The translations under genes were made by a program, and so were the position numbers. Under the pieces are notes generated by a model. That model was given only the letters and a program-made list of their open reading frames with translations. It ran no database searches and was not told where the DNA came from. A DNA stretch of 64,000 bases, from the NCBI RefSeq assembly GCF_006402735.1, contig NZ_CP017174.1:437001-501000 (forward strand). Reading direction: 5' to 3'. The stretch's first letter is position 1. Every line of letters begins with the position of its first letter. The DNA is from Myxococcus xanthus (lineage in GTDB: Bacteria; Myxococcota; Myxococcia; Myxococcales; Myxococcaceae). This document shows positions 54,382-63,792 of the stretch, piece by piece.

Positions 54382-55653
54382 TCACGCGGCGACAGCGTGG
54401 TCCAGTGAGCGCCAGGTCCCCAGCGCCCAGTCCTGCTCGTCCGGGTCGTCGAAGCTCACCACGCACAGGGCGCGGCGCTTGCCCGAGGTACACAGGGCGG
54501 TCAGCCGGCACTCGCCCGGCTCCATGCGGAGTGATGCCCGTCCGCTGACCCGCTTGCCGTGGTGCTCCAGGTCCATCGCGCGGCGCTCCATGATGGAGGG
54601 CATGAGGCTGTCGGCGCCGCCGTCCTCCAAGGGGACGAAGCGCACGCTGCGCCGGTGGTCCCGGGCCACCCATGTTCCATCCTGCAGGTGCGCCTCCGCG
54701 AGCGACCCCGGGATGCGAATCTCCCAACCCGCTGGCAGCGCCACCTGGACCTCGCCGCGCCGGTAGCCCATGGGCGGGCCGCCGGGTGCCTGCGATGCGC
54801 GCTGGTGGACTTCCTCGGCCAGGGTGCCTCCCACGCCCAGGAAGCCGAGCACCTCCTGCCACTCCCGCCACGGGTAGGGCAGGGACGGGTCCTCGCGCCA
54901 GGCCTGCTCCAGCAGGCGGGCCACGTCGCGCATCAGGTGGCGCTCGTCGTCCAGCAGCGGTGGGCGCCAGACCACGTCCGTCCACAGGCGGCACCGCGCG
55001 CGATTGAGCCGCATGCGCGCGTCGATGCCCGGCGTCCACCAGGGGAACACGTCGATGCCCCTGCGCGGGTCCTCGTAGACGTCCACCAGCCAGCGCGCGT
55101 CGCGAGGCCCCAGCGGCGTCAGCAGCGCACCGGGATATTCGAAGGTGTGGCCGAAGCGCAGGGACATCGCGAAGCCGGACTCGCCCTGGCGGCGCATGCG
55201 CAGCACCCACCCCACGGCTTCCTGGAGCGACGCCAGCATGTGCACATCCACGGGCCCGGCGTCTCCAGTGTGGAAGTAGCCGGTGGGGTCGCCCCCCTTC
55301 GAGGACGCGCGTTCATCCGCCCAGACGATGCCGAGCGCGTCACCCATGGCCCTCAGCGTGTCGCAGAGGAAGCGGTGGTAGCCGGGGCCCACGGCGGACG
55401 TCTCCGCGGACACGGAGACGTGGGCGCCCGAGGTGGCCACCAGCGCGACCTCGCCCGCCGCCGGGTGCAGCCGCAGCCGGAAGGTGGGAGCGCCCAGGGG
55501 GCCAGTGCCCAGTGCGGCGCTTTCGAGCAGCTCGCCGTGGTGCTCGTGGAACCACGACGACATCCGCTGGAGCCAGGGGATGGGGCCCTCGGGAGGGGAG
55601 AACAGGTGTTCGCTTCCCCGTCGCCTGCCGGCCAATGCCAACTTCACGCTCAT
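54382..55653 (-). CDS. Conserved hypothetical protein
   Basis: 423 residues, no signal peptide or membrane segment. The first 270 residues are a mixed alpha/beta domain rich in Trp and Arg (HEHHGELLESAALGTGPLGA, DVFPWWTPGIDARMRLNRAR, WREDPSLPYPWREWQEVLGF). The C-terminal part resembles a small beta-sandwich (VALPAGWEIRIPGSLAEAHL, RRALCVVSFDDPDEQDWALG), as seen in DcrB-type domains. The division into two domains is inferred. No function known; upstream of glgX by 66 nt but probably independent. Confidence 0.7.
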   Translation of the reverse strand: MSVKLALAGRRRGSEHLFSPPEGPIPWLQRMSSWFHEHHGELLESAALGTGPLGAPTFRLRLHPAAGEVALVATSGAHVSVSAETSAVGPGYHRFLCDTLRAMGDALGIVWADERASSKGGDPTGYFHTGDAGPVDVHMLASLQEAVGWVLRMRRQGESGFAMSLRFGHTFEYPGALLTPLGPRDARWLVDVYEDPRRGIDVFPWWTPGIDARMRLNRARCRLWTDVVWRPPLLDDERHLMRDVARLLEQAWREDPSLPYPWREWQEVLGFLGVGGTLAEEVHQRASQAPGGPPMGYRRGEVQVALPAGWEIRIPGSLAEAHLQDGTWVARDHRRSVRFVPLEDGGADSLMPSIMERRAMDLEHHGKRVSGRASLRMEPGECRLTALCTSGKRRALCVVSFDDPDEQDWALGTWRSLDHAVAA

Positions 55654-55911
55654 CGCATCCCACCCAGATTCTGAACCGCGCTTCAGGTTCCGTTCACTAT
55701 TTCAGCGTGGCTCTCCTCGAAGGTGCCACCGACGGGCAGTGGCTGCCCGCTCGTCCTCAATGTGGTCACGCACGGCAGGCGTGGGTTCATCCATACGGCG
55801 GGCCGTGTGCGGGTCTCCAAGAGGAAGTCATAAGCATCCGTTCAGGCAGGCGGCCAGATGCCAGGTGCCCATTTCGGAGGGGGGCCCCAGGTTGGAGGAA
55901 AGGAGGCCGCC

Positions 55912-56130
55912 ATGAGCAAGAAGGACGTGTTGCACATTCCACCTGAAGCCGTACCTACCGCGCCTGACCGGAATGCAGACACCGAGGACGAGGAGCGCTC
56001 GCCGCGCGGCAGTCCGCCCGTGCTGCAGCCGGAGGGTGGTCCCGCTGGCACGCCGGGGACAGGTGGCAGCCAACGCATCATCGAGCCGGTGAAGTCACCG
56101 CAGCCGTATCCAGGCTTCAGCGTGAGCTGA
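55912..56130 (+). CDS. Small acidic, disordered protein
   Basis: 72 residues from ATG 55912, with AAAGGAGG right upstream. The sequence (MSKKDVLHIPPEAVPTAPDR, NADTEDEERSPRGSPPVLQP, GTPGTGGSQRIIEPVKSPQP) is polar, Pro/Gly-rich and without a hydrophobic core. It contains a GTPGTGG unit like the tails of the two lipoproteins downstream. A strong terminator follows. Good ribosome-binding site and terminator support a real gene. Confidence 0.65.
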   Translation: MSKKDVLHIPPEAVPTAPDRNADTEDEERSPRGSPPVLQPEGGPAGTPGTGGSQRIIEPVKSPQPYPGFSVS

Positions 56131-56156
56131 GTCCCACGTTGATGACACACAGGGCA

Positions 56157-56184
56157 ATGCCCGCGGCACGGTCGCCGCGGGCAT
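56157..56184. terminator. Strong bidirectional terminator
   Basis: ATGCCCGCGGC (56157-56167) pairs perfectly with GCCGCGGGCAT (56174-56184), loop ACGGTC, then CGTCTTGTT. It lies between two convergent genes. Confidence 0.8.
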
Positions 56185-56213
56185 CGTCTTGTTGCCGTGA
56201 AGTGCGGGCCGGC

Positions 56214-56723
56214 TTAGCGCGTCGAGCCCGTCTCCGGGAGCGGCGTGGGCGGCGTCATCCGGTTGTCCGGATCCGTCATGCCGCTGCCGCCGGTGCCTGG
56301 CTTCAGCGTGGAGTCGTCATCAGCATCCATTTCATCGGTGTCCGTGTTGTCGAGCGGCTCCACGTCACCCGCGCCGCCGGTGCCCGGCTCGCTGCTCATG
56401 TCCGGGTCCACTTCCGCCCCGGTGCCGCCGGTGCCCGGGTTCAGCGTCGGGTCCGCGTTGGGGTCCACGCTGTTCGGGTCCACGGTCTCCGACTCGGGCG
56501 ACAGGGCCGGGTCATCCATGCCCGTGCCGCCCGTGCCAGGTGGCGTCGTGGTGTCCGTACTCGTGCCGGTGTTCGGGTCACTCATCGTGCCCATGCCGCT
56601 GGTGTCAGTGGTGTCCGTCGTTTCTCGGGTCGCGCCCGAGTCGGACTTACAGGCGGTGCCAAACGCGAGGGCGCCGGCGGCGAGAGAGGCAAGGACGGCC
56701 TTCGTCTTGAGGAGCTTCGTCAT
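56214..56723 (-). CDS. Lipoprotein with disordered PGTGG-repeat tail (1)
   Basis: 169 residues from ATG 56723. Lipoprotein signal MTKLLKTKAVLASLAAGALA followed by FGTAC (lipobox GTAC). The rest is acidic, Thr/Asp/Gly-rich, with five PGTGGTG-like units (PPGTGGTGMDDP, NPGTGGTGAEVD, EPGTGGAGDVEP, KPGTGGSGMTDP) and no hydrophobic core, so likely disordered and possibly Ca2+-binding. Paralogous in design to the lipoprotein at 57709. Confidence 0.75.
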   Translation of the reverse strand: MTKLLKTKAVLASLAAGALAFGTACKSDSGATRETTDTTDTSGMGTMSDPNTGTSTDTTTPPGTGGTGMDDPALSPESETVDPNSVDPNADPTLNPGTGGTGAEVDPDMSSEPGTGGAGDVEPLDNTDTDEMDADDDSTLKPGTGGSGMTDPDNRMTPPTPLPETGSTR

Positions 56724-56878
56724 GGTTCGTTCTCCGGTTGGTTGGTGTCTGACTGCTGCTGGCCGGGAACGTGAGCAGCCGATGAGCGGTCTGCTAGAGG
56801 CCCCTCCCATGGCCGCTTGCTCTCCAGGCGGCGGCGGGAATGAGACGCGGGGACGGTTGGCTATGCGGGCACTGTCCT

Positions 56879-57592
56879 TCAGTCGGCGGTGTTGGGGCCC
56901 ACCAGCCGCGGGCGGTCGTCTCCCCGGTTGCCTTGCGCGCGTCTGCGGAGCGAGTCACGCCAGCTCGGCGTCAGCAAGGGACACTCCGCCATCAGCGCGG
57001 CGTCCTCCGGCGCGTGGCCGTGCATGGCGTGGTTGGCGAAGGCGACGGTGAAGGTGGGAAAGGGCCGCTCGAGCAGTTCCACCGCGTCGCCTTCCTGGAC
57101 GGGCCCTTCCTCCAGCACGCGGTAGTACCAGCCGGTGCGCCCGGTCTGCTGAATCAGCAGCGACAAGTCCCGTTGTCCCCAGCGGCGCGCGGGCTTCCAG
57201 CAGGGCTGGCGAGGTTGGGATACCTGCACCCGTGCGCCGCCCACGCGCAGCACGTCTCCGATGCAGACATCCGCTTCCGTGCCCTGGGAGAGCACCCAGT
57301 TCTCACCGAAGGCGCCCGCGCCGACGTCGTCTCGCGCCAGACGTTCGCGCCAGAAGTCGTAGTGCGTGATGGGATAGGCGAGGACTGCCTTCTCCGGGCC
57401 GCCGTGGACCTTGCGGTCCGCCTGGCCATCTCCAGCGAGCCCCATGCGCGACAGCCACACCGGCTCTGTCACCGGCTCCTTGAAGATGGCGCTGGTCCAG
57501 GGCCGCTCCAGCGGCGAGGCGGCACCGGCCACGCCGAGCTCCCGGGGCATGCCCACTCGCAGCGACAACAAGCGCGTCACGAGGGTCTCCAT
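56879..57592 (-). CDS. MOSC-domain protein (YiiM type)
   Basis: 237 residues from ATG 57592. The MOSC fold is recognisable from DRKVHGGPEKAVLAYPITHY, AGAFGENWVLSQGTEADVCI and the Cys-containing SQPRQPCWKPARRWG (Cys131), followed by the 3-alpha domain. YiiM reduces N-hydroxylated compounds with a molybdenum cofactor bound through the Cys. The start is uncertain by 21 residues. It lies between the two PGTGG lipoprotein genes on the same strand. Confidence 0.88.
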   Translation of the reverse strand: METLVTRLLSLRVGMPRELGVAGAASPLERPWTSAIFKEPVTEPVWLSRMGLAGDGQADRKVHGGPEKAVLAYPITHYDFWRERLARDDVGAGAFGENWVLSQGTEADVCIGDVLRVGGARVQVSQPRQPCWKPARRWGQRDLSLLIQQTGRTGWYYRVLEEGPVQEGDAVELLERPFPTFTVAFANHAMHGHAPEDAALMAECPLLTPSWRDSLRRRAQGNRGDDRPRLVGPNTAD

Positions 57593-57708
57593 GCCCGCGG
57601 GACAAAGCAGGCGCGGACGCGCCTGTCCAGCATGGCAACGCCCCATCAGCGGCACCGCGAGGCCCGCGGCGCCGGATGGGGCGCTGCTTCAGGGTGACGC
57701 CGCGAGGG

Positions 57709-58230
57709 CTAGAAGCCGGTGCCGCCGTCGTTGATGACGCCGGAGGGCGCGGGGACGGTGTTGGACGTCCCGGTGCCGGTCGGGGCGTCGAGCCCGGGCG
57801 TGGTGCCGATGCCCGGCGTGGGCAGCACCCCGGAGCCGCCCGTGCCCGCGTCCGCGTTGTAGGGCGTGGTGCCAGGAACGGTGGACGTGGCGCCCTCCGC
57901 GCCCGTGTTGTAGGGCGTGGTGCCCGGAGCGCCGGAGCCGCCCGTGCCCGGCGTCGTCGTGGACGTTCCCGGGGGCAGGGTGTTGGGGTTCGTCGCCGGG
58001 GGCAGGGTGTTGGGGTTCGTGTTCGTCGAGCCCGTCTGCGGCGTCGTGCCGGGGCCCGTGCCCGGCGTGGTGTTGCCCGGCGCGGTGCCCGGCGTCACCG
58101 TCTGCCCGGTGGACGGGTCCACCTGCGCCACCTGCACCGGAGCCTCCGTCGCGCTACACGCGGTCCCCAACGCCAGGGTACCCGCCAGTGCTCCGGCCCA
58201 CATCCAACCCCGCTTCATCTGCTTCGCCAT
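57709..58230 (-). CDS. Lipoprotein with disordered PGTGG-repeat tail (2)
   Basis: 173 residues. Lipoprotein signal (MWAGALAGTLALGTACSATE, lipobox GTAC). The mature part is almost only Pro/Gly/Thr/Asn: TPGTAPGNTTPGTGPGTTP, NTNPNTLPPATNPNTLPPGT, TTPGTGGSGAPGTTPYNTGA, DAGTGGSGVLPTPGIG. Sequence diversity and the near absence of hydrophobic residues suggest a flexible spacer or surface coat. It sits immediately downstream of the RND transporter gene (28 nt). Confidence 0.75.
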   Translation of the reverse strand: MAKQMKRGWMWAGALAGTLALGTACSATEAPVQVAQVDPSTGQTVTPGTAPGNTTPGTGPGTTPQTGSTNTNPNTLPPATNPNTLPPGTSTTTPGTGGSGAPGTTPYNTGAEGATSTVPGTTPYNADAGTGGSGVLPTPGIGTTPGLDAPTGTGTSNTVPAPSGVINDGGTGF

Positions 58231-58258
58231 GTTGCTCCCTCCGTCGTGGGTGTGTGTG

Positions 58259-60793
58259 TCAGTTTGCGTGCGTGGGCTCGCCGCGCCCCGAGTGGCGCGG
58301 TGGCTCCGGTTTCTGCGATTGCTTTCGGGCGGAATGGCGCTTCAGCCTGCGCTCCGACAGCACCAGCAGCAGGGCCGGGAAGGCCACCAGCATGATGAGG
58401 AGGTTGGTGGCGAAGCCCAGATTGGCAAGTGCGCCAATGGAGTTGAGGCCCGGGTGGTCAGCGAGGAAGAGGGCACCGAAGCCCATCGCGCTGGTCAGCA
58501 AGCCGCCGCAGATGGCCTTCCCCGTCTCCGAATACACCGACACGAAGTCATGGCCCGGTGATGACAATCGCGTCAGCAGGTGCACCCCCGCGTCCACCGT
58601 CGTTCCGATGAGAATCGGGATGACGAGGATGTTGAGGTAGTTGAACTCCAGCCCCAGCAGCGGCATCAGCCCCAGCAGCGCCACCAGTGACACCACGGTG
58701 GGCGCCATGCACAGCAGGGCGATGCGCAGGCCGCCCAGCGTCAGCCACATGGCCAGCAATACCGCCAGCGTGGTGCCGCCGAGGATGAGCGGTGCCTCGT
58801 GCGTCACCATGTCGAGGATGTCCGCCATCACCATGGACTCGCCGGCCGCGGAGACGCGCGGGCCGTCCGGTGTCCCCACGCCGCGAACCTCCCGCGCCAG
58901 CGTGCGGACCGCCACCCCGTCCGACTGGTCCACGGACGGGTAGACCATGACGAAGCCCCCCGACGCGCCCTGCCGGCCCAGGAACTGTTGCTGGACGCTC
59001 GGCGGCAGGTCGTCACGGGTGAAGGGCGGTGAGGCTGCCTGCCTTCGCAGCGACGCCACCTGCTCCCGTTGCCGTGCATCCAGCCGGCCCTCCGGGACGC
59101 GCTCCAGCAGCCGCGAGATGTCCTGGAGGACGCGCTGCTTGCGCGGCTGGTCCTCGGGCACCAGCGAGGACAGCGAGGCCACGAAGTCGATGGTGGAGTC
59201 CTTGCCCCGCTCGCGTTGTCGCGCGTGGAGCCGCTCCACCATCGCCTGTTCCTCCTCGGGTGATTGGGTGAGCACCACCACCGGTGTCTGCGAATAGCCG
59301 ATGAGGCGGTTGACCTCGCGGTCCAGTTGGAAGGACGGCAGGTCCTGGTCCTCCAGCGAGCCGAAGTCGAAGTCGAAGCGCACGCGCCCCGTCTGGCTCA
59401 GCAGCCCCAGCAGCAGCACGGCGGACACGACGGTGACGACGTGGCGCCGCCGCAGCAGCAGCTGGCCCATGGGGGAGCGCGCGGTGGTGACGGAGGCGCG
59501 CCGGGGTGTCCACCCCCAGCGCGAGGCCAGGCCCAGCAGCGCGGGCAGCACCAGCACGTAGGCGGCGATGAGCACCACCATGCCCACGCCCGCGATGACG
59601 CCGAACTCACGGAACGCGCGGAAGCGCGAGGTGCCCAGCACGAAGAACGTGACGGCCGCCACCAGCGCGGAGACGAGCGCCGCGCCGCCGGTGTGCGTGA
59701 AGGACGTGCGCGTGGAAGCCTCGGACGTGTGGCCTTCGCCGCGCAGGTGCAGGTAGCGCCCCAGCAGGTGGATGCCGTGCTCCAGGCCCAGGCCACCGAG
59801 GATGGCGCCCAGGAAGCCCGTCAGGAGATTGACCTCGCCGAAGACGAGCGCCACCAGGCCGTACGTCCACGCCAGGCCCGCGGCCACCGGCGTCAGCACC
59901 AGCCCCACCGCCAGCGCGCTGCGGAAGTGGAAGAGGAGGTAGAGCAGCATCAGCGCGGTGGCCACCGCCGAGGCCACGCCGATGTCGCGCGCAATCTGCT
60001 TCTGCTGATCCAACTTCTTCTGGAAGGTGCCGGTGATGTCTACCTTGAAGCCGGCCCCGTACTTCGACAGGTCCTGCGCGGCGAGCAGCCCGCGCACCTC
60101 ATCGGTGACCTTGCGCGAGAAGCCCAGGTCCGCGGACGTGGTGTCCGGCTTGGCCAGGAGCACGATGCGGCGCTGGCCCTCATCCAGGTAGTAGTCACCC
60201 TGGCTGGTGGACAGCCGCTGTCCGGCCCCGCCCGCGTACTTCGCCTCCAGGTCGGAGAAGTCCAGGGACGGCGGCTCCTCCTCCACCAGCGGCACGTAGA
60301 GCGGGTTGGCCTGCTGCTGTTCCCACTGGAGCCGCGCCTCCAAGCGGCGGTACACCTCCCGCAGGTCCTCTTCCGACAGGAAGTACAGTGCCCGGTCGCG
60401 GAAGAAGGCGCCGGGGCGCTGCGCCTCGACGAAGCGGATGCCGGGCAGGGCCTCCAGCTTGGGCGCCAGGTCGTCCGCGAAACGCTTCAGGGACTCGGGG
60501 TCCGCGCCCTCGCCCACCACCGCCACCCAGCCGAGCGCGCCGAAGCGGCGCTCCAACTCCCGCAGGTCCTGCACGCTCTCGAAGGAGGACGGGAGCAGAT
60601 CCACGAGGTTGGCGTTGAGGTGCAGTCCTCGCGCGAAGAAGCCACCCACGGCGGCCAGCACCAGCGCCAGCAGCAGCGCCAACACCGGACGCCGGTGGTT
60701 GTGCGCGGCCATCGCGCCCAGCGCGCGCTCCACGCGCCCCATCCACCGCGGCTCGCCCGGAGGTGTCGTGTCGTTCGGATGCGGTTCCATCAT
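58259..60793 (-). CDS. RND/MMPL-type transporter (paralogue 1)
   Basis: 844 residues from ATG 60793. Two copies of a six-helix SSD-like unit with large periplasmic loops: VLALLLALVLAAVGGFFARG, LHLNANLVDLLPSSFESVQD (loop start), FHFRSALAVGLVLTPVAAGL, GGLGLEHGIHLLGRYLHL, and the second half ending LNILVIPILIGTTVDAGVHL. It resembles HpnN/MMPL lipid transporters more than the AcrB drug pumps. No membrane-fusion or outer-membrane partner is adjacent. Divergent from its paralogue at 61190; probably arose by tandem inverted duplication. Confidence 0.9.
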   Translation of the reverse strand: MMEPHPNDTTPPGEPRWMGRVERALGAMAAHNHRRPVLALLLALVLAAVGGFFARGLHLNANLVDLLPSSFESVQDLRELERRFGALGWVAVVGEGADPESLKRFADDLAPKLEALPGIRFVEAQRPGAFFRDRALYFLSEEDLREVYRRLEARLQWEQQQANPLYVPLVEEEPPSLDFSDLEAKYAGGAGQRLSTSQGDYYLDEGQRRIVLLAKPDTTSADLGFSRKVTDEVRGLLAAQDLSKYGAGFKVDITGTFQKKLDQQKQIARDIGVASAVATALMLLYLLFHFRSALAVGLVLTPVAAGLAWTYGLVALVFGEVNLLTGFLGAILGGLGLEHGIHLLGRYLHLRGEGHTSEASTRTSFTHTGGAALVSALVAAVTFFVLGTSRFRAFREFGVIAGVGMVVLIAAYVLVLPALLGLASRWGWTPRRASVTTARSPMGQLLLRRRHVVTVVSAVLLLGLLSQTGRVRFDFDFGSLEDQDLPSFQLDREVNRLIGYSQTPVVVLTQSPEEEQAMVERLHARQRERGKDSTIDFVASLSSLVPEDQPRKQRVLQDISRLLERVPEGRLDARQREQVASLRRQAASPPFTRDDLPPSVQQQFLGRQGASGGFVMVYPSVDQSDGVAVRTLAREVRGVGTPDGPRVSAAGESMVMADILDMVTHEAPLILGGTTLAVLLAMWLTLGGLRIALLCMAPTVVSLVALLGLMPLLGLEFNYLNILVIPILIGTTVDAGVHLLTRLSSPGHDFVSVYSETGKAICGGLLTSAMGFGALFLADHPGLNSIGALANLGFATNLLIMLVAFPALLLVLSERRLKRHSARKQSQKPEPPRHSGRGEPTHAN

Positions 60794-61189
60794 CGGCCTG
60801 CGGCCACCACCCGCGGCCCCGGCCCTCCCGGTCGCGCGGAGGGCGGAGCGGCTTCCCCTCCCTCGTGTGCTCGCACGCGCGAGCCCGTGTCGCCGGGGAA
60901 CGTGACCATGGTGGGGGTGCGATGCAGGCATCCACGTCTGCCTGTCTGCCCACCAGGTAGGGACAGCCAACAGCGCATATGGGGTCCATTCAACCCGTCA
61001 CATCCTCCAGGGCGGCGGTGTGTCGGGTGTCACAAGCAGGCGAGCATTCGCTCCAGGGGCGCGTTACATGAGGCAGGTGATTCGCAGCCTTACTTTCCGC
61101 CTCGCGGCATAAACGCGTTGACTCTCCCGTTAGCGCGTGCCCAAGGTGTCCGGCGATTCGGCCAGTCAACAGATGCAGGTGTCGCAAGC
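60794..61189. other. Divergent promoter region of the two RND genes
   Basis: 396 bp between the two transporter starts; no ORF with a ribosome-binding site seen. A short GTGTCGGGTGTCACAAGC stretch at 61020-61037 contains direct GTGTC elements, possibly regulatory. No promoter can be fixed. Confidence 0.4.
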
Positions 61190-63670
61190 ATGAGTGAGAA
61201 GCGTTGGTCGGAGCGGTTCGAGGGAGCCATGGGCCGCCTGGCGGTGCGGAACCACCGGAAGCCCTTCCAGGCGCTGCTCCTGGCTCTGGTGCTCACCGTG
61301 CTCGGCGCGTACTTCGCCAGGACGCTGACGCTCAACGCGGACTTCGTGGGACTGCTGCCGAAGAACTTCCCCAGCGTCCAGGACATCGAGAAGCTGCGCA
61401 AGCGCTTCGGTGGTCAGGGCAACGTGGTGGTGGTGGGGATGGGCGCGGATCCAGAGGTGCTCAAGCGCTTCGCGGACGACATGGCGCCGAAGCTCGGGGA
61501 GCTGTCGGAGATTCGCTACGTCTCCCACCAGCGGCCCCGGGCCTTCTTCGACGAGCACTCGCTCTACTACGTGGACGTCGAGGACCTGGAGACCATCCAG
61601 GAGCGCATCGACGCGCGCATCCTCTGGGAGAAGCAGCAGGCCAATCCGCTCTTCGTCTCGCTGGTGGAGGAGGACCCTCCGTCAGTGGACTTCGCGGACA
61701 TCGAGCAGAAGTACACCGGCCGCGCCAACCAGCGCCTCTCCGGGCAGGGCGACCTCTATTACATCAACCCCACCGAGCGCATGGTGGTGCTGATGGCGAA
61801 GCCCCGGGGCAGCGCCGCGGACCTGAACTACTCGAAGAAGGTCGTGGGCCAGGTGGAGGACTTCCTGGCGCAGCAGGACCTGTCGAAGTACGGGCCCGGC
61901 TTCAAGACGGCGGTGACGGGCACCTTCAAGAAGAAGATTGATCAGCAGCGCGTCATCATTGGCGACCTGGCGAGCGCGTCCACGCTGGCCATGGTGTTGC
62001 TGCTGGCGTACCTGGCCTTCCACTTCCGCAGCGCGCTGTCGGTGGGCCTCACCATGGCGCCGGTGATGGCGGGCCTGGGGTGGACGTACGGCTTCGTGGG
62101 GCTCGCCTACGGGCAGGTGAACCTCCTGACGGGCTTCCTCGCGGCGGTGCTGGGAGGCCTGGGCGTGGAGCACGGCATCCACCTGCTGGGGCGCTACACG
62201 ACGCTGCGCTCGGAGGGGATGAACTCCGAGGAAGCGGTGGATGAGTCCTTCCGGCACACCGGCTTCTCCGCGCTCATCGCGGCGCTGGTGGCGGCGCTCA
62301 CCTTCCTCAGCCTGGCCATGTCGGAGTTCAGGGCGTTCCGCGAGTTCGGCATCATCGCCGCGGTGGGCATGCTGGTGAGCATCTTCTCCTACGTGCTGCT
62401 GCTGCCCGCGCTGCTGGGGCTGGCCACGCTCTTCGGTTGGGCGCCGCGGGTGCAGCAAGAGGGTGCGGCCGGGCCGCTGAGCCTGCTGGCTCGCTGGCTG
62501 CCGCGCTCCTACCGGGGCGTGGGCATCGTGGTGGGCGTGGGCGTGCTGGCGCTGGTGTCGCAGGCGTACCGCATCTCGTTCAACTACGACTCGCGCACGC
62601 TGGAGGACTACAAGCAGGCGTCGGCGGTGCTGGACCAGAAGGTGAACGACATCCTGGGCTACTCGCAGACGCCGGTGGTGGTGCTCACCGATTCGCAGGA
62701 GATGGAGCGCGAGGTGGTGCGCCAGCTGGAGGCGCGCAAGGCGGCGCGGGGCAAGGACTCCACCATCGACTTCGTGGGCGCGCTGGATGACCTGGTCCCC
62801 AAGCGGCAGGACGAGAAGCAGGCCATCCTCCAGGCCATCTCCGCGAAGCTGGAGAAGCTGGACCCGGAGCGGCTGCCCGAGGACACGCGCAACACGCTGG
62901 TGCGCGCGCTGAACATGGCGAAGGCGAAGCCCTTCACCCAGGAGGCCCTGCCCACCAGCGTGCGGCACCAGTTCGAGAGCCTGGATGGCAGCACGGGCGG
63001 CGTGGTGCTGGTGTACGCAGGTGGCGTCAGTTTGTCGGACGGTGAGGGCACGCGGAAGTTCTCCAAGGAAGTGCGCGGCCTGCAGATGCCGGACGGCAGT
63101 CAGGTGTCGGCGGCGGGAGAGGCGCTCATCCTGGCGGACATCCTGGACATGGTGTCGCGTGAAGGGCCGCGCATCCTCGCGGCGGCGGTGCTGAGCGTGC
63201 TGGTGGCCATGTGGCTGACGCTGGGCAAGCTGCGCACCGCGCTCATCTGCATGTTGCCCACGCTGCTGTCCGTCGTCGGCCTGGTGGGGCTGATGTCGCT
63301 GCTGGGGCTGCAGTTCAACTACCTCAACATCATGGTGCTGCCGGTGCTGGTGGGCACCACGGTGGACGCGGGCGTGCACCTGGTGCAGCGGCTGGGCGAG
63401 CGCGGCGCGGACTTCGTCTCCGTGTATGCGGAGACGGGCCGGGCGATTACGGGCGGCCTGCTGACGAGCGCCATTGGCTTCGTCGCGCTCATCCTGGCGA
63501 AGCACCCGGGCCTCAACTCCATTGGTGACCTGGCCAACCTGGGCTTCGGCATCAACATGGTCATTGTGCTGCTGGGCTTCCCGTCGCTGCTGCTGATGGT
63601 GGAGCGCTGGCGCCGCAAGCACAGCACGTCGCCGGAAGAGCAGACTGAGCAGCCCGCGCCGGAGGCGTGA
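61190..63670 (+). CDS. RND/MMPL-type transporter (paralogue 2)
   Basis: 826 residues from ATG 61190; text upstream in frame is the shadow of the opposite gene. Same architecture and near-identical landmarks as paralogue 1: ALLLALVLTVLGAYFARTLT, NADFVGLLPKNFPSVQDIEK, GLGVEHGIHLLGRYTTLR, and ILGYSQTPVVVLTDSQEM. The second half ends LNIMVLPVLVGTTVDAGVHL. Both copies contain the block RGKDSTIDFV, so they are true paralogues. Likely moves lipids or hopanoid-like compounds between membranes; substrate not inferable. The C-terminus is a charged tail. Confidence 0.9.
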   Translation: MSEKRWSERFEGAMGRLAVRNHRKPFQALLLALVLTVLGAYFARTLTLNADFVGLLPKNFPSVQDIEKLRKRFGGQGNVVVVGMGADPEVLKRFADDMAPKLGELSEIRYVSHQRPRAFFDEHSLYYVDVEDLETIQERIDARILWEKQQANPLFVSLVEEDPPSVDFADIEQKYTGRANQRLSGQGDLYYINPTERMVVLMAKPRGSAADLNYSKKVVGQVEDFLAQQDLSKYGPGFKTAVTGTFKKKIDQQRVIIGDLASASTLAMVLLLAYLAFHFRSALSVGLTMAPVMAGLGWTYGFVGLAYGQVNLLTGFLAAVLGGLGVEHGIHLLGRYTTLRSEGMNSEEAVDESFRHTGFSALIAALVAALTFLSLAMSEFRAFREFGIIAAVGMLVSIFSYVLLLPALLGLATLFGWAPRVQQEGAAGPLSLLARWLPRSYRGVGIVVGVGVLALVSQAYRISFNYDSRTLEDYKQASAVLDQKVNDILGYSQTPVVVLTDSQEMEREVVRQLEARKAARGKDSTIDFVGALDDLVPKRQDEKQAILQAISAKLEKLDPERLPEDTRNTLVRALNMAKAKPFTQEALPTSVRHQFESLDGSTGGVVLVYAGGVSLSDGEGTRKFSKEVRGLQMPDGSQVSAAGEALILADILDMVSREGPRILAAAVLSVLVAMWLTLGKLRTALICMLPTLLSVVGLVGLMSLLGLQFNYLNIMVLPVLVGTTVDAGVHLVQRLGERGADFVSVYAETGRAITGGLLTSAIGFVALILAKHPGLNSIGDLANLGFGINMVIVLLGFPSLLLMVERWRRKHSTSPEEQTEQPAPEA

Positions 63671-63676
63671 GGTCCG

Positions 63677-63711
63677 CTGGCCGCTGGCTGCTGGCTGCTG
63701 GCTGCTGGCTG
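63677..63711 (+). repeat. 7-bp tandem repeat (CTGGCTG)x5
   Basis: Four perfect copies of CTGGCTG (63684-63711) preceded by one with a mismatch (CTGGCCG, 63677-63683), in the short gap after the second RND gene. A slippage-prone array, outside coding sequence. Confidence 0.85.
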
Positions 63712-63792
63712 CTTCGCTCGATATGAGTGCCCTCTTGAGGGCACCGCGTCCGTGAGGGCGTGGTGCCTCTGGGAACTCCGTCGAGGTGGACC

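Noticed and set aside
59264-61189. Upstream extension of the second RND gene (1468-codon frame)
   Set aside because: The first about 640 codons are the antisense of the first RND gene and the real start with transporter text is at 61190.
61682-63622. 646-codon minus-strand frame
   Set aside because: Shadow of the second RND gene.
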